In this document: positions 7,262-16,766 of the stretch, piece by piece
Position numbering within the stretch: position 1 is the stretch's first letter
Layout of the letters: every line of letters begins with the position of its first letter
NCBI GenBank assembly: GCA_025351825.1
Contig: JANXVE010000120.1
Location: 1 to 39,885, forward strand
Source: Chamaesiphon sp. 341R_metabat_111
Lineage (GTDB): Bacteria > Cyanobacteriota > Cyanobacteriia > Cyanobacteriales > Chamaesiphonaceae
Reading direction: 5' to 3'
DNA: 39,885 nucleotides
Translations under genes and position numbers: made by a program
Notes under the pieces: model-generated
The model's input: only the letters and a program-made list of their open reading frames with translations
What the model was told of the DNA's origin: nothing
Databases searched by the model: none

Positions 7262-7605
7262 AGGCAGAGATCGATTATCCTGTTGTTTCAAATATTTACG
7301 AATTTAATTAGCAACGCGATCGTTCATCATGACAGGTCGGATCGATCGTGATTTCTTGCCGAATATCTGGTGACTTTTATGAATTTGGAGTCAGCGATAA
7401 TAGAGCGGGAATTGCACCAGGAAATCACGCCAAAATCTTTACCATCTTCCAATCAATCAACCCGCAAAATCGACCTGAGAGCGAGGAAATTGGCCTAGCA
7501 ATTGTCAAGAAAATTATTGAAGCCGAAGGCGGTAATATTCGCCTAAAATCTGAGCTAGGTAAAGGTACCGCCTTTTATTTTACTTGGCCGAAATCATCAA
7601 ATTAA
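7262..7605 (+). pseudogene. Histidine kinase remnant (frameshifted HATPase domain)
   Basis: The 3' portion of a sensor kinase gene with no H-box or sensor domain. An N-box FTNLISNAIVHHD is readable from about 7295 in one frame, which stops at about 7350. The continuation, ISGDFYEFGVSDN through GIGLAIVKK-like EIGLAIVKKIIEAE to TAFYFTWPKSSN, lies in another frame from about 7340, so at least one frameshift separates them. The G1 box is also degraded (DNRAGIAP instead of DDGPGIAP). The C-terminus matches the style of the kinase at the start of the window, suggesting a decayed paralogue. Nothing kinase-like is visible upstream of about 7262. Confidence 0.82.
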
Positions 7606-7808
7606 TTACGATAATTTGGATCGATCCAGCAGCGTGGCAAGTTTTCGCCAGAGGCAAATGTCAAATCCTGTTTGGGGAAAGCTTGTGGGTCTTGTTCTTC
7701 CTCTCCTTCTTGAATTCTTCCCTCAATCTCATTGCGAAGCGGATTGAATAAAGTTTCTAGATCTGTAATTTCAATCAGCGTGTCAGAACTTTTATCTTGA
7801 AGAAACAT
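7602..7808 (-). CDS. Small hypothetical acidic protein
   Basis: A 68-residue soluble protein starting MFLQDKSSDTLIEITDLETL. It is acidic, with EGEEEQDPQAFPKQDLTF in the middle and ending RCWIDPNYRN. A GAGG run lies six bases or so before the ATG at 7808. From memory, short cyanobacterial proteins with a similar PxxLxFxSGExLPxCWxDPxYR ending are common, but I know no function. It converges on the kinase remnant, overlapping it by four bases. It starts beside a repeat cluster. Confidence 0.7.
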   Translation of the reverse strand: MFLQDKSSDTLIEITDLETLFNPLRNEIEGRIQEGEEEQDPQAFPKQDLTFASGENLPRCWIDPNYRN

Positions 7809-7833
7809 TTTAACCTCTTTATTAATTATCTGG

Positions 7834-8148
7834 TCTTGCCCCTCCCCTCGATCCTACGGTGTATACATAAGTCTGGAGAAAAGCGAAAACTCTAGAGATC
7901 CCCCTAAATCCCCCTTGAAAAGGGGGACTTCCGGATCCGGTTCCCCCCTTAAAAAGGGGGGCTAGGGGGGATCTAGATCTCGAAACGAAGTCCATCCAAC
8001 TTGTGTATACACCGTAGCCTTAGAAAGGGGAGGAGCTAAGTTGTCATTGACTACCTTTAAATCGATGAATGAATTCACCCTTGAAAATTGTTACTCTTGC
8101 TCCCTCCCCTTTCTAAGGGGAGGGCTGGGGTGGGGTAAAGATCTCCGC
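7834..8148. mobile_element. Type B MITE-like element, copy 2, split by a type A insertion
   Basis: In reverse orientation relative to 21391-21552. The right end GGGGTAAAGATCTCCGC (8132-8148) is the family terminal repeat, and 8023-8090 aligns with the reverse complement of the core at 21391-21552 (AAAGGGGAGGAGCTA, then CCCTTGAAAA). The left end is reduced to CCCCTCCCCT before the inserted element. Together with the type A insert this fills the gene-free stretch 7809-8165. Confidence 0.75.
7854..8017. mobile_element. Type A MITE-like element, copy 2 (164 bp, intact ends)
   Basis: Terminal inverted repeats CTACGGTGTATACATAAGT and ACTTGTGTATACACCGTAG bound a 164-bp non-coding core. The core contains runs AGGGGGA and GGGGGGCTAGGGGGG around the palindrome TTCCGGATCCGG. 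It is inverted relative to copy 1. No clean target duplication is visible here. Confidence 0.82.
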
Positions 8149-8165
8149 ACCCACGCTCCCCGCTC

Positions 8166-9098
8166 CTACTTCACCTGTGCGCGAATAAACGAACCAGGCA
8201 ACCCCCATAACTTCCTGGGCGTGCTCACATAAGCACGATGATTGAAGACATCATAATCATTGCGCTCGATCGAATCCAAAATCTGTTGATACAGCAAAAA
8301 AGCCGCCCAAACTGGCCAGCGCACATCAGGACTGAGCCGACTGATGCCGCTTTCGGCTTGCTGATAATATTTGCGGGCGCGTTGAATCTGAAACTTCATC
8401 AGAGCGCGCCAATTGTCATTCACAACTCGATCGATCAAATCTTGCTCGGTATAGCCAAATAATGCTAACTCATCCAACGGTAGATATATTCTCCCACGCT
8501 GGGCATCCTCGCCCACATCCCGCAGGATATTAGTCAACTGTTTACCAATTCCCAATGCTACCGCTTCTTCGATCGGTATATCAATCTTGTCACAATTCCA
8601 CGGTGCTGTAAATTGAAGCTCATCTACACCCACGATCGAATTTGACATCAAACCCACTGTCCCTGCTACCCGATAACAGTAGAGCGACAACTCTTCAAAA
8701 CTCTCGTAGCGATTTTTGCGTAGATCCATCCGCTGTCCGGTAATCATGTCCCGAAAGGGTTGAATCACCAAATCGGGAAATCTGGCGATCGTATCGACCA
8801 AGGCAACGTCATAATTATCAGTCGGATTGCCCCTAAACATTTCTTCCAACTGAGCTTCCCAGCGATCTAGCGTAGCTGGGGTTGTCTCGTCGGCATCCGC
8901 TCCATCAACCAATTCATCAGTATTGCGACACCAGGCATAAATTGCCCAAATCGCCCGCCGCTTGGGGACTGACATCAGTAGTGTCGCCAAATAAAAAGTT
9001 TTGCCGTATTCAGCAGTTATCTGACGACAGAGTTCATATGATTCCTCGGTCGATATCATTGTAGTCACGATCGGTAGGGACTTTTCCAGTTGCAACAT
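8166..9098 (-). CDS. crtB: Phytoene synthase
   Basis: Joins two geranylgeranyl diphosphates to make 15-cis-phytoene, the first committed step of carotenoid synthesis. The 310-residue length suits the family. The first aspartate-rich motif is at residues 61-65 (DELVD) after WAIYAWCRNT. The second is in QLTNILRDVGEDAQRGRIYLP, and CYRVAGTVGLM is also diagnostic. I keep the ATG at 9098 because cyanobacterial relatives, from memory, also begin MLQL; an alternative ATG lies at residue 14. It follows crtP on the same strand, the usual cyanobacterial order, but the 164-bp gap is filled with tandem repeats that could affect read-through. The enzyme is membrane-associated without a membrane helix. Confidence 0.97.
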   Translation of the reverse strand: MLQLEKSLPIVTTMISTEESYELCRQITAEYGKTFYLATLLMSVPKRRAIWAIYAWCRNTDELVDGADADETTPATLDRWEAQLEEMFRGNPTDNYDVALVDTIARFPDLVIQPFRDMITGQRMDLRKNRYESFEELSLYCYRVAGTVGLMSNSIVGVDELQFTAPWNCDKIDIPIEEAVALGIGKQLTNILRDVGEDAQRGRIYLPLDELALFGYTEQDLIDRVVNDNWRALMKFQIQRARKYYQQAESGISRLSPDVRWPVWAAFLLYQQILDSIERNDYDVFNHRAYVSTPRKLWGLPGSFIRAQVK

Positions 9099-9120
9099 TG
9101 CAGAGGTTTTCTAGGGGATA

Positions 9121-9258
9121 GGGTGGGAGCGTGGGAGCATGGGGGCGTGGGGGTGTGGGAGCATGGGGGCATGGGAGCATGGGAGCAAGACTTTGAGTAT
9201 TTCTATCTCTCTATCTCCCGCGCTCCCTATCTCCCGCGCTCCCTATCTCCCATCCCCA
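9121..9258. repeat. Tandem low-complexity repeats between crtP and crtB
   Basis: Two adjoining arrays. At about 9125-9186 there are 7-8 base units built from GGGAGCAT and GGGGGCGT. At about 9218-9250 there are two to three units of TCTCCCGCGCTCCCTA. The arrays are mutually complementary in part (GGGAGC against GCTCCC), so the crtP-crtB transcript could fold here. Confidence 0.8.
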
Positions 9259-9262
9259 CTCC

Positions 9263-10669
<1,407 letters not shown>

Positions 10670-10841
10670 TTATTGCTACTATCCTTAAACGATCGACTGT
10701 AAAATTATGAATACCTTATCCAGTTTAAGTATATTTGCATTTCTTTACAATCCAACATCTCGATCGATATTTGTCATTGCTGCTTGCCCCATAATCGTCT
10801 AACGGCGGCAGATCCATGTTCGATCTCCGACCATTAAGCGG

Positions 10842-11720
10842 CTAGGCAGATTTCGATCTCATCCGTTGAAATCGCTTTAGTAGACTCCAGATGGTCGATA
10901 GTTGTTGTGAACGCGGGCAATACTGCCAAATCAGATAAAAAATCGGTAGCATGAACAGATGGGATTTAGGATTAAAGAAAATGTATTTTAGGCTAGTTAC
11001 TGTCGTTGACCTTGGCAATTCTTTTTGAGCATTACTAAAGTCATTAATTGACATAATCTGTGGTGATATCCAAGCTTGAATTCCTGCTTTTTTTGCTCTC
11101 ATTATAAATTCCGAGTCTCCATGATAGTGAGGGCAAAATTTATCGTTGTACAACCCAATTTGTCTAAAGACAGTAGCCCTAATCAATACGCTATTTCCAG
11201 GTAAAGTATCAACAGTAATTAATTCTCTATCCAGAATTTCCACAGGAATATCAGATATAGCTGTATCATTGTATGCGATTTTTAAAAAACGCTCGGTGCC
11301 CCAATCTGAATAAGTACCCAAAGACCAAACTAGATCTTTGGGCGTGAGATAATCAATCCGATTGCCTAAGATTGAGAGTTGCTGTCGTTCTGCTAGATCG
11401 ACTAACTTGCTGATGTGAGTAGGTTTGACGATCGCATCATCATTAATTGTCAGTATAAAATCCACCTGTCGAGCGAGTGCAACTTTCACTCCAGCATTAG
11501 TCGCCCCTGACCAGTATGCTCTATCGCTTACTTGGACTAAAGTTACTTGGGGGAATTTGTCTTGAATAAGTGCCACAGTGCCATCACTTGAACTAGAATC
11601 AACAACAATTATCTGTAAATTAGGATAGGTCTGAGCTAGGATTAGATCTATAAATCTACACAGCTTATCTTTACGATTAAATGTCGGGATTATTGCTGCT
11701 ACTGTCGGTAAATCGATCAT
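10842..11720 (-). CDS. Family 2 glycosyltransferase
   Basis: A GT-A fold glycosyltransferase that should move a sugar from a nucleotide donor onto a growing polysaccharide. It opens VAAIIPTFNRKDKL, followed by IIVVDSSSSDGT and the metal-binding-type stretch FILTINDDAIVKP. The late motif FCPHYHGDSEFIMRAKKAG supplies acidic acceptor-site residues. The start is the ATG at 11720, whose ATGA overlaps the stop codon of the gene at 11717-12664; the longer frame to 11765 lies wholly inside that gene. The C-terminus carries a hydrophobic stretch (SHLFMLPIFYLIWQY), perhaps a membrane contact. It is likely translationally coupled to its upstream partner and the last gene of the minus-strand part of the island. 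Donor and acceptor are unknown. Confidence 0.9.
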   Translation of the reverse strand: MIDLPTVAAIIPTFNRKDKLCRFIDLILAQTYPNLQIIVVDSSSSDGTVALIQDKFPQVTLVQVSDRAYWSGATNAGVKVALARQVDFILTINDDAIVKPTHISKLVDLAERQQLSILGNRIDYLTPKDLVWSLGTYSDWGTERFLKIAYNDTAISDIPVEILDRELITVDTLPGNSVLIRATVFRQIGLYNDKFCPHYHGDSEFIMRAKKAGIQAWISPQIMSINDFSNAQKELPRSTTVTSLKYIFFNPKSHLFMLPIFYLIWQYCPRSQQLSTIWSLLKRFQRMRSKSA

Positions 11721-12664
11721 GCTCTGTTGAAAAAAGACCGAGCTTTTTGTAAAGTTCTGTGCCAATATACTTTTCGTTTCAGTCGTGATAATAGATCGAG
11801 ATTAAATTTACTCGACTGTACAAATAAATCAGCATTGCGATCGCGAACTACTGCTGCTGGATGCTTTAATGGAAACTGCAGTTTGCCAAGTGGTAAATTG
11901 GCAAACTGATTTTTGCGAACTGTATGTGTACCTTCAGATGTGAAACCGATATTAGATACTAAATCTACTTGGGGATGGATACATAAACCATTGTTCATCC
12001 AGCAAGTAAACGTCCACTGATAATCCCAAGTATCAATTTTGGCATTATACATCCGATCGAAGATTTGCCGCCAATTAGCTACCGCAGCAGGAGTATCTAA
12101 TCGAGTATCCAGCCAGTCAGTCGATCGCAGCTTTGACCAGTCAGCGATAGTATAATCATAGTGTTGCCAAGCTCGTCGCCAAGTAGCCCAGCCCCACATA
12201 TGAGCATAGTGAGAATAAAAGTAACTAGCTTCGCCTCGCTGTTGTCCAAATTGAAAGTTATTACCAGAGATATGTACAATCCGCTCATCATCATTGTAGT
12301 GAGCTAATAACTCGGTACAATAAGGGAAAAAAGTTCGATCGGGTAAGCAATCATCTTCCAGAATGATGGCACTTTCGACCTGTTGGAAGACCCAATCTAG
12401 CCCACTAGATACACGTAATCCGCACCCCATATTTCGACCTGCATAGTTTTTAAATACCTGACAGTCCCAATCAACTTCTTCAACGATTGCCCTTGTCGCA
12501 GCACATTTAGCGATATCATCAGGATAATTCGATCGAGGGGCATCAGCAATAATGTATAGCTGCTCTGGACGCGCAGCTCGAATCGCATTGAAAACTTGAC
12601 GAGTTGCGGTGGGACGATTAAAGATGATAAATACTATTGGAGTGGTGCAGCGTGCAGGGAACAT
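11717..12664 (-). CDS. Glycosyltransferase-like protein (HlpA-type annotation family)
   Basis: A 315-residue protein of the nucleotide-diphospho-sugar transferase fold. It starts with TPIVFIIFNRPTATRQVF, then QLYIIADAPR, then the acidic signature AIILEDDCLPDRTFF, a DxD-like metal site. WGWATWRRAWQHYD is a strong family marker. Homologues are sometimes called hemolytic protein HlpA-like, a name with little functional meaning. The ATG at 12664 is chosen over the GTG just before it. The stop overlaps the next gene's start by four bases, so the two form a coupled pair. A divergent glycosyltransferase gene begins 73 bases away. Likely role: adding a residue to the exported polysaccharide. Confidence 0.86.
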   Translation of the reverse strand: MFPARCTTPIVFIIFNRPTATRQVFNAIRAARPEQLYIIADAPRSNYPDDIAKCAATRAIVEEVDWDCQVFKNYAGRNMGCGLRVSSGLDWVFQQVESAIILEDDCLPDRTFFPYCTELLAHYNDDERIVHISGNNFQFGQQRGEASYFYSHYAHMWGWATWRRAWQHYDYTIADWSKLRSTDWLDTRLDTPAAVANWRQIFDRMYNAKIDTWDYQWTFTCWMNNGLCIHPQVDLVSNIGFTSEGTHTVRKNQFANLPLGKLQFPLKHPAAVVRDRNADLFVQSSKFNLDLLSRLKRKVYWHRTLQKARSFFNRA

Positions 12665-12737
12665 CACGATCGTAGTTAGGGGCTACTGACTATCATCTAC
12701 CAGTCTCAACCATTTTTGCAAAAGGAGTTATCTTCTC

Positions 12738-13919
12738 ATGACGAGCGAATCAATAAGTGATGCCGTATTCCCCAAGCTACCCGTCAACTTTTTTACTATT
12801 GTGCTAAATGGTCAACCATTTATCAAATATCATATAAATATTTTCAAGCAGTTATCCTATAAATGGCATTGGCACATTGTTGAAGGTGTCGCGAGTTTAA
12901 CTCAAGATACCAGTTGGTGTCTTGATAGTGGTGGCCAAATTATCGATCGCATTCATGATTATGGACTTAGCAATGATGGCACTACTGAATATTTAGATGA
13001 ACTCGCTCAACTTTATCCCGAACACATAACTATCTATCGTCAACCAACAGGAGTCTTTTGGAACCGTAAACTGGAGATGGTGAACGCACCACTTAAAAAT
13101 ATCCACGAAGAATGTTTGCTGTGGCAAGTAGATGTCGATGAATTGTGGACATTAGAACAATTAAATATTGCACAACAACTATTTGTTAATAATCCTAAAA
13201 AAACTGCTGCATTCTATTGGTGTTGGTACTTTGTGGGTGAAAAATTGATAATTAGTACTCGTAATTGCTACGCTCAAAATCCACAACAAGAGTGGCTTCG
13301 TACCTGGAAACTTAAGCCAGGAGCTTTTTGGATATCACATGAGCCACCTGTATTAGTAGCACCTCTAGAAAACGGCGAATATCAGAATTTAGCAGATGTT
13401 AATCCTTTTGTACATACAGAAACTGAGCAGGCTGGATTAGTATTTCAGCACTTTGCTTATGTTACCACTGAGCAGCTACAGTTTAAAGAGCAATATTATG
13501 GTTACAAAAAGGCTGTCTCTCAGTGGGGCGAATTGCAAAAACAAACTAATTTTCCATTGTTGTTGCGTGCCTATTTTGGCTGGGTAAGTGATGACGCTCA
13601 AGTAGATAGAGTTGATATATTTTCTGTTAAACCTATTGCTCAAAAAGATAATAATACTTGGAAGTTTATTCAATCATCAGTCACCGACAAGCAAATCTAT
13701 AATATTCAATATCTTCAACAGTCAACAGCAGAAAATTTAGTAACCGATCGACAGATAAATATAGAAATATTACGAGCAGAACTCGATCGAGTCTATCAAA
13801 ATCTGAGTGATGCCCAATCCAAAATCGCTTCGATGGAAAGTACCAAATTTTGGAAGCTACGTCAGCAGTGGTTCAAGCTAAAAAATCTGCTAAAATTAAC
13901 TAGTAATGTAGTTGATTAA
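12738..13919 (+). CDS. Glycosyltransferase-like protein with shared C-terminal tag
   Basis: A 393-residue protein that appears to be a GT-A type glycosyltransferase: VNFFTIVLNGQPFIKYHI near the start, SNDGTTEYLDEL in the region of the usual SxDGT motif, and CLLWQVDVDELWT as the acidic metal-site motif. The family is less standard than its neighbours. After a coiled-coil stretch (about 330-360, ILRAELDRVYQNLSD), the C-terminus has SKIASMESTKFWKLRQQW (from about 361), almost the same peptide as in the GT4 gene at 13961-15334. The start at 12738 has AAAGGAG at 12720-12726, eleven bases upstream. It is the only plus-strand glycosyltransferase of the island and converges on the GT4 gene. Confidence 0.8.
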   Translation: MTSESISDAVFPKLPVNFFTIVLNGQPFIKYHINIFKQLSYKWHWHIVEGVASLTQDTSWCLDSGGQIIDRIHDYGLSNDGTTEYLDELAQLYPEHITIYRQPTGVFWNRKLEMVNAPLKNIHEECLLWQVDVDELWTLEQLNIAQQLFVNNPKKTAAFYWCWYFVGEKLIISTRNCYAQNPQQEWLRTWKLKPGAFWISHEPPVLVAPLENGEYQNLADVNPFVHTETEQAGLVFQHFAYVTTEQLQFKEQYYGYKKAVSQWGELQKQTNFPLLLRAYFGWVSDDAQVDRVDIFSVKPIAQKDNNTWKFIQSSVTDKQIYNIQYLQQSTAENLVTDRQINIEILRAELDRVYQNLSDAQSKIASMESTKFWKLRQQWFKLKNLLKLTSNVVD

Positions 13920-13960
13920 AATGAAATTTAAAAGGTGAGCTGTACGATACTATTCTTAGT

Positions 13961-15334
13961 TTAATAAATTAATTTTTTATTAGATCGGATCCATGATTTT
14001 TTTAATTTAAACCATTGTTGCCGCAGTTGCCAAAACTTAGTGTTTTCCATTGAGGCAATCTGTACTTGAGCCGTAATTAATTGCACCTGAAAAGCGTCTG
14101 ATTGAGACTGACAAGTGGATAACTGCACTTCTAAATTAACTAGCTTTTGCTGCTTTTGCAACAGGACTTTTCTAAATTGTGTCCAAGGTAATTTGGGCAG
14201 CGGCTGTAATTCATCAGATTGGATGTCAGCGTGAGTATCGAGTATTACTTGAGCAACTGTATCAGCCATTTTTGTCCATGAAAAAGACTTTGCTCGGCTC
14301 AATCCTGCGGTAATTAATGGCAATCTCACTTCCGATTGTTGTACTTGGTACAGTGCAGTAATTAAGTCTGTGGGATTAGTCTCACTCACATAAATAGCCG
14401 CGTCTCCAGCGACTTCTGGTAGTGAAGAGTTGCGACAAGTAATCAGCGGACAACCACACGCCATCGCTTCGAGAACTGGTAAACCAAATCCTTCATAAAA
14501 AGAGGGGTAGATGAGAGCAATTGCGCCAGAATATGCTGCTTGTAAATCTAGATCGGTTAAATATAATTGATGTACATTGATTCCCTCCGTGAGATTGGCA
14601 AACTCGACTTCTAATGTAGGATTTCCCCCTACACAGACGATTTCAAACCGTTCGCGATCGGGTAATTGAGACAGTGCCCGAAAAGTATGAATTCCATTTT
14701 TGTATCCATCCAGCCCAACTCGATTGCCAACAATAATAAAATATGGTTGAGTTATCTGATGAGCCGTCCGAAATTCCTCAATTTTTTCTTCTTTACTGGG
14801 TATGAAAAGAGGCTCTACACCGCAATTTGCAACAGTAATTTCAGCTAGAGCAATTTGTGGATAGAAACGATGTAAATCTTGAGCAGTACTTTTAGAAATG
14901 GCAATGTGTCGAGCGGCATAGTAGATCGCATAGCTTTTTTCCTGCCAAGTAGCCTCAGTTAAATCTGCCCCAATTACCTCTGGAATCATGTCATGAATAA
15001 GTAAAATTCCTGGCGTAGAGATAGGGGTAGTATAGTAGGTGGAAATAAACAAGTCTGCTTGATATCGATCGCATATCTCCTGTAAAAGGAAAGAATCTTC
15101 AGCACTATTATTTTCTTCATATCGATGAATTAATTGATAATTAATTCCAGCTATTTGCGGCGCAGTCCCACCTCGATCGAGTAATATTAAATGCTTGGCA
15201 AACCCATTCTTTACCCACTCTTGCAATAAGCTTCGCCACACTCTAGCAATCCCTGAGTTGGCAAGTTGAAAGAAAACACCATCGATTAGAATTGTTGGTG
15301 CTTTTTGTCGAATTCGATCGAACGGTGCTTGCAT
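13961..15334 (-). CDS. Family 4 glycosyltransferase with shared C-terminal tag
   Basis: A GT-B fold retaining glycosyltransferase of the GT4/group 1 class. The 457-residue protein starts with TILIDGVFFQLANSGIARVW, the open N-terminal Rossmann domain. The C-terminal donor-binding domain has PYFIIVGNRVG and the E-x7-E type signature in PSFYEGFGLPVLEAMACGCP. GVEPLFIPS is a usual inter-domain linker. After the catalytic part, about 60 residues form a coiled coil (LLQKQQKLVNLEVQL) and end with VQIASMENTKFWQLRQQW at about 424, shared with the convergent gene at 12738-13919. Upstream on the same strand, 41 bases away, is another glycosyltransferase gene, so the minus-strand genes from 17705 to 13961 may be one operon. 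Confidence 0.9.
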   Translation of the reverse strand: MQAPFDRIRQKAPTILIDGVFFQLANSGIARVWRSLLQEWVKNGFAKHLILLDRGGTAPQIAGINYQLIHRYEENNSAEDSFLLQEICDRYQADLFISTYYTTPISTPGILLIHDMIPEVIGADLTEATWQEKSYAIYYAARHIAISKSTAQDLHRFYPQIALAEITVANCGVEPLFIPSKEEKIEEFRTAHQITQPYFIIVGNRVGLDGYKNGIHTFRALSQLPDRERFEIVCVGGNPTLEVEFANLTEGINVHQLYLTDLDLQAAYSGAIALIYPSFYEGFGLPVLEAMACGCPLITCRNSSLPEVAGDAAIYVSETNPTDLITALYQVQQSEVRLPLITAGLSRAKSFSWTKMADTVAQVILDTHADIQSDELQPLPKLPWTQFRKVLLQKQQKLVNLEVQLSTCQSQSDAFQVQLITAQVQIASMENTKFWQLRQQWFKLKKSWIRSNKKLIY

Positions 15335-15375
15335 TAGATCTGGCTAAGAAAGTAATAAGAAATAAAAGTCAGTTA

Positions 15376-16710
15376 TCATGAGATTTTCCCTTTGAATCGG
15401 TGCCAAAGGTGGCGGAGTTTTGGCCAACGGTGAGAATTTTGTTTGATATAATCAATCTGTACTGCAACTGGATTGGATTTAAGCTTTAGTCGCTCGATTT
15501 CGACTTGTTGCTGACGAATCAAATCCAAACAGGTTGTAAAGGATGTGGCATAGTCTGATGGCTCAGTTAACAGTGCTTCAAATCGATCGTCAATTGGTTT
15601 CCCCAATTCGAGCGACTGCCAAATCCACTCATCCATTTGCTCATTGACAAAATGGGGAGCTATCTGAGCCGCATTTTTCCGCATTTGCTGTTGTACTAAC
15701 GTTTGAGTAATCTGGGCGACAGCACTATGGAAACTGATTGGATCGTAGTCAGCAACTATTCCAATCCCCAATCTCTTCACAAATTTAGCTGCGGCAGTGT
15801 TCGGATTGCCAAGGACAATAATTGGTGTATTAGCTGTCGCTAAAACAAAGGGAATCCGACTGGGCAGGCTCAACCAGGAAACTGCTAAATTATCATCGCG
15901 ACGATCGAGTGTACCGGAAGGCACAACAACATAAGCATACTTGCGAAGTACTGAAACTACTTCTGCTTCTGTCGATAAAAAGCCCCTTTCAAGAATACCA
16001 TCATCACCAAGTTGTTCTCGATCTCTAAAATTCCAATCCGCTCCAGTGTTGCCATACCAATCAATCTTTTTACCTGTCTCTCTGGTCATAGTTCGCAGCA
16101 GATTCAACCACTGGGGACTCCAAATATTCCCAAATATTGCCCCTGTTGGTTCTCTTTGTACGGCAGGGATTGTTATGGGAGTGGAATCTGCGACTAGGAT
16201 GGCAGGAATGACGGGTGGGGCAAAATGGACGGGTGTTCGATACTTTGCCATATACACGTCACGCATTTCCGGCGAAATTGCTAGCGTCAAAGCTGATTTG
16301 GCTAATAGCTCAGTCATTAATTCATCGGGAATACTTGTAGTTATTACGTTCTGATCGTCCATCAAATATGTACAGATTTTGGCTCCAAAGATTTCATGGA
16401 CTGCCAAAGCTACAAATATTTCCTCTGCATGATAAGGAATACATAAAACTCGATTGACGGTATGACGATCGAGTACTTTTTGGATTCTACTAAAAATCTC
16501 AATTCGAGATAAACCGATTTCGCCTAGTAAATGGTCATATTTACCAAATGTGCAATCCCCCCCATATAAATTGAGGGCACGAATTGCAAAGATTCGAGAT
16601 CGATCCTTGAAAATTCGTTGCAATAAAACCCCAACTCCATGTCGATCGTTAATTTCAACAGCATTAACGATCACATCTACATCTAATTTAGTTGGGTTGG
16701 TCGTAATCAT
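15376..16710 (-). CDS. Probable GT-B glycosyltransferase
   Basis: A 444-residue soluble protein with an N-terminal domain opening DVDVIVNAVEINDRHGVGVL and a C-terminal domain with GAIFGNIWSPQWLNLLR, DWYGNTGADW and a later PIIVLGNPNTAAAKFVKRLG, consistent with a GT-B glycosyltransferase. The standard GT4 EGFG signature is absent, so the family assignment is tentative. The C-terminus has IRQQQVEIERLKLK then RWPKLRHLWHRFKGK, resembling the coiled coil plus WxKLRxxW tag of the two neighbouring genes but more diverged. It lies between the GT4 gene and a family 2 gene, all on the minus strand with gaps of 41 and 56 bases. Confidence 0.68.
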   Translation of the reverse strand: MITTNPTKLDVDVIVNAVEINDRHGVGVLLQRIFKDRSRIFAIRALNLYGGDCTFGKYDHLLGEIGLSRIEIFSRIQKVLDRHTVNRVLCIPYHAEEIFVALAVHEIFGAKICTYLMDDQNVITTSIPDELMTELLAKSALTLAISPEMRDVYMAKYRTPVHFAPPVIPAILVADSTPITIPAVQREPTGAIFGNIWSPQWLNLLRTMTRETGKKIDWYGNTGADWNFRDREQLGDDGILERGFLSTEAEVVSVLRKYAYVVVPSGTLDRRDDNLAVSWLSLPSRIPFVLATANTPIIVLGNPNTAAAKFVKRLGIGIVADYDPISFHSAVAQITQTLVQQQMRKNAAQIAPHFVNEQMDEWIWQSLELGKPIDDRFEALLTEPSDYATSFTTCLDLIRQQQVEIERLKLKSNPVAVQIDYIKQNSHRWPKLRHLWHRFKGKIS

Positions 16711-16766
16711 AGTAAGTTAATAATATTTATTTTAGTATTCAGTTTAGATGCTCATTTCTGATTCAT

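Noticed and set aside
11720-11765. Longer N-terminus for the family 2 glycosyltransferase at 10842
   Set aside because: The extra 15 codons lie inside the upstream gene; the ATGA overlap at 11720 is the natural start and the fold begins just after it.
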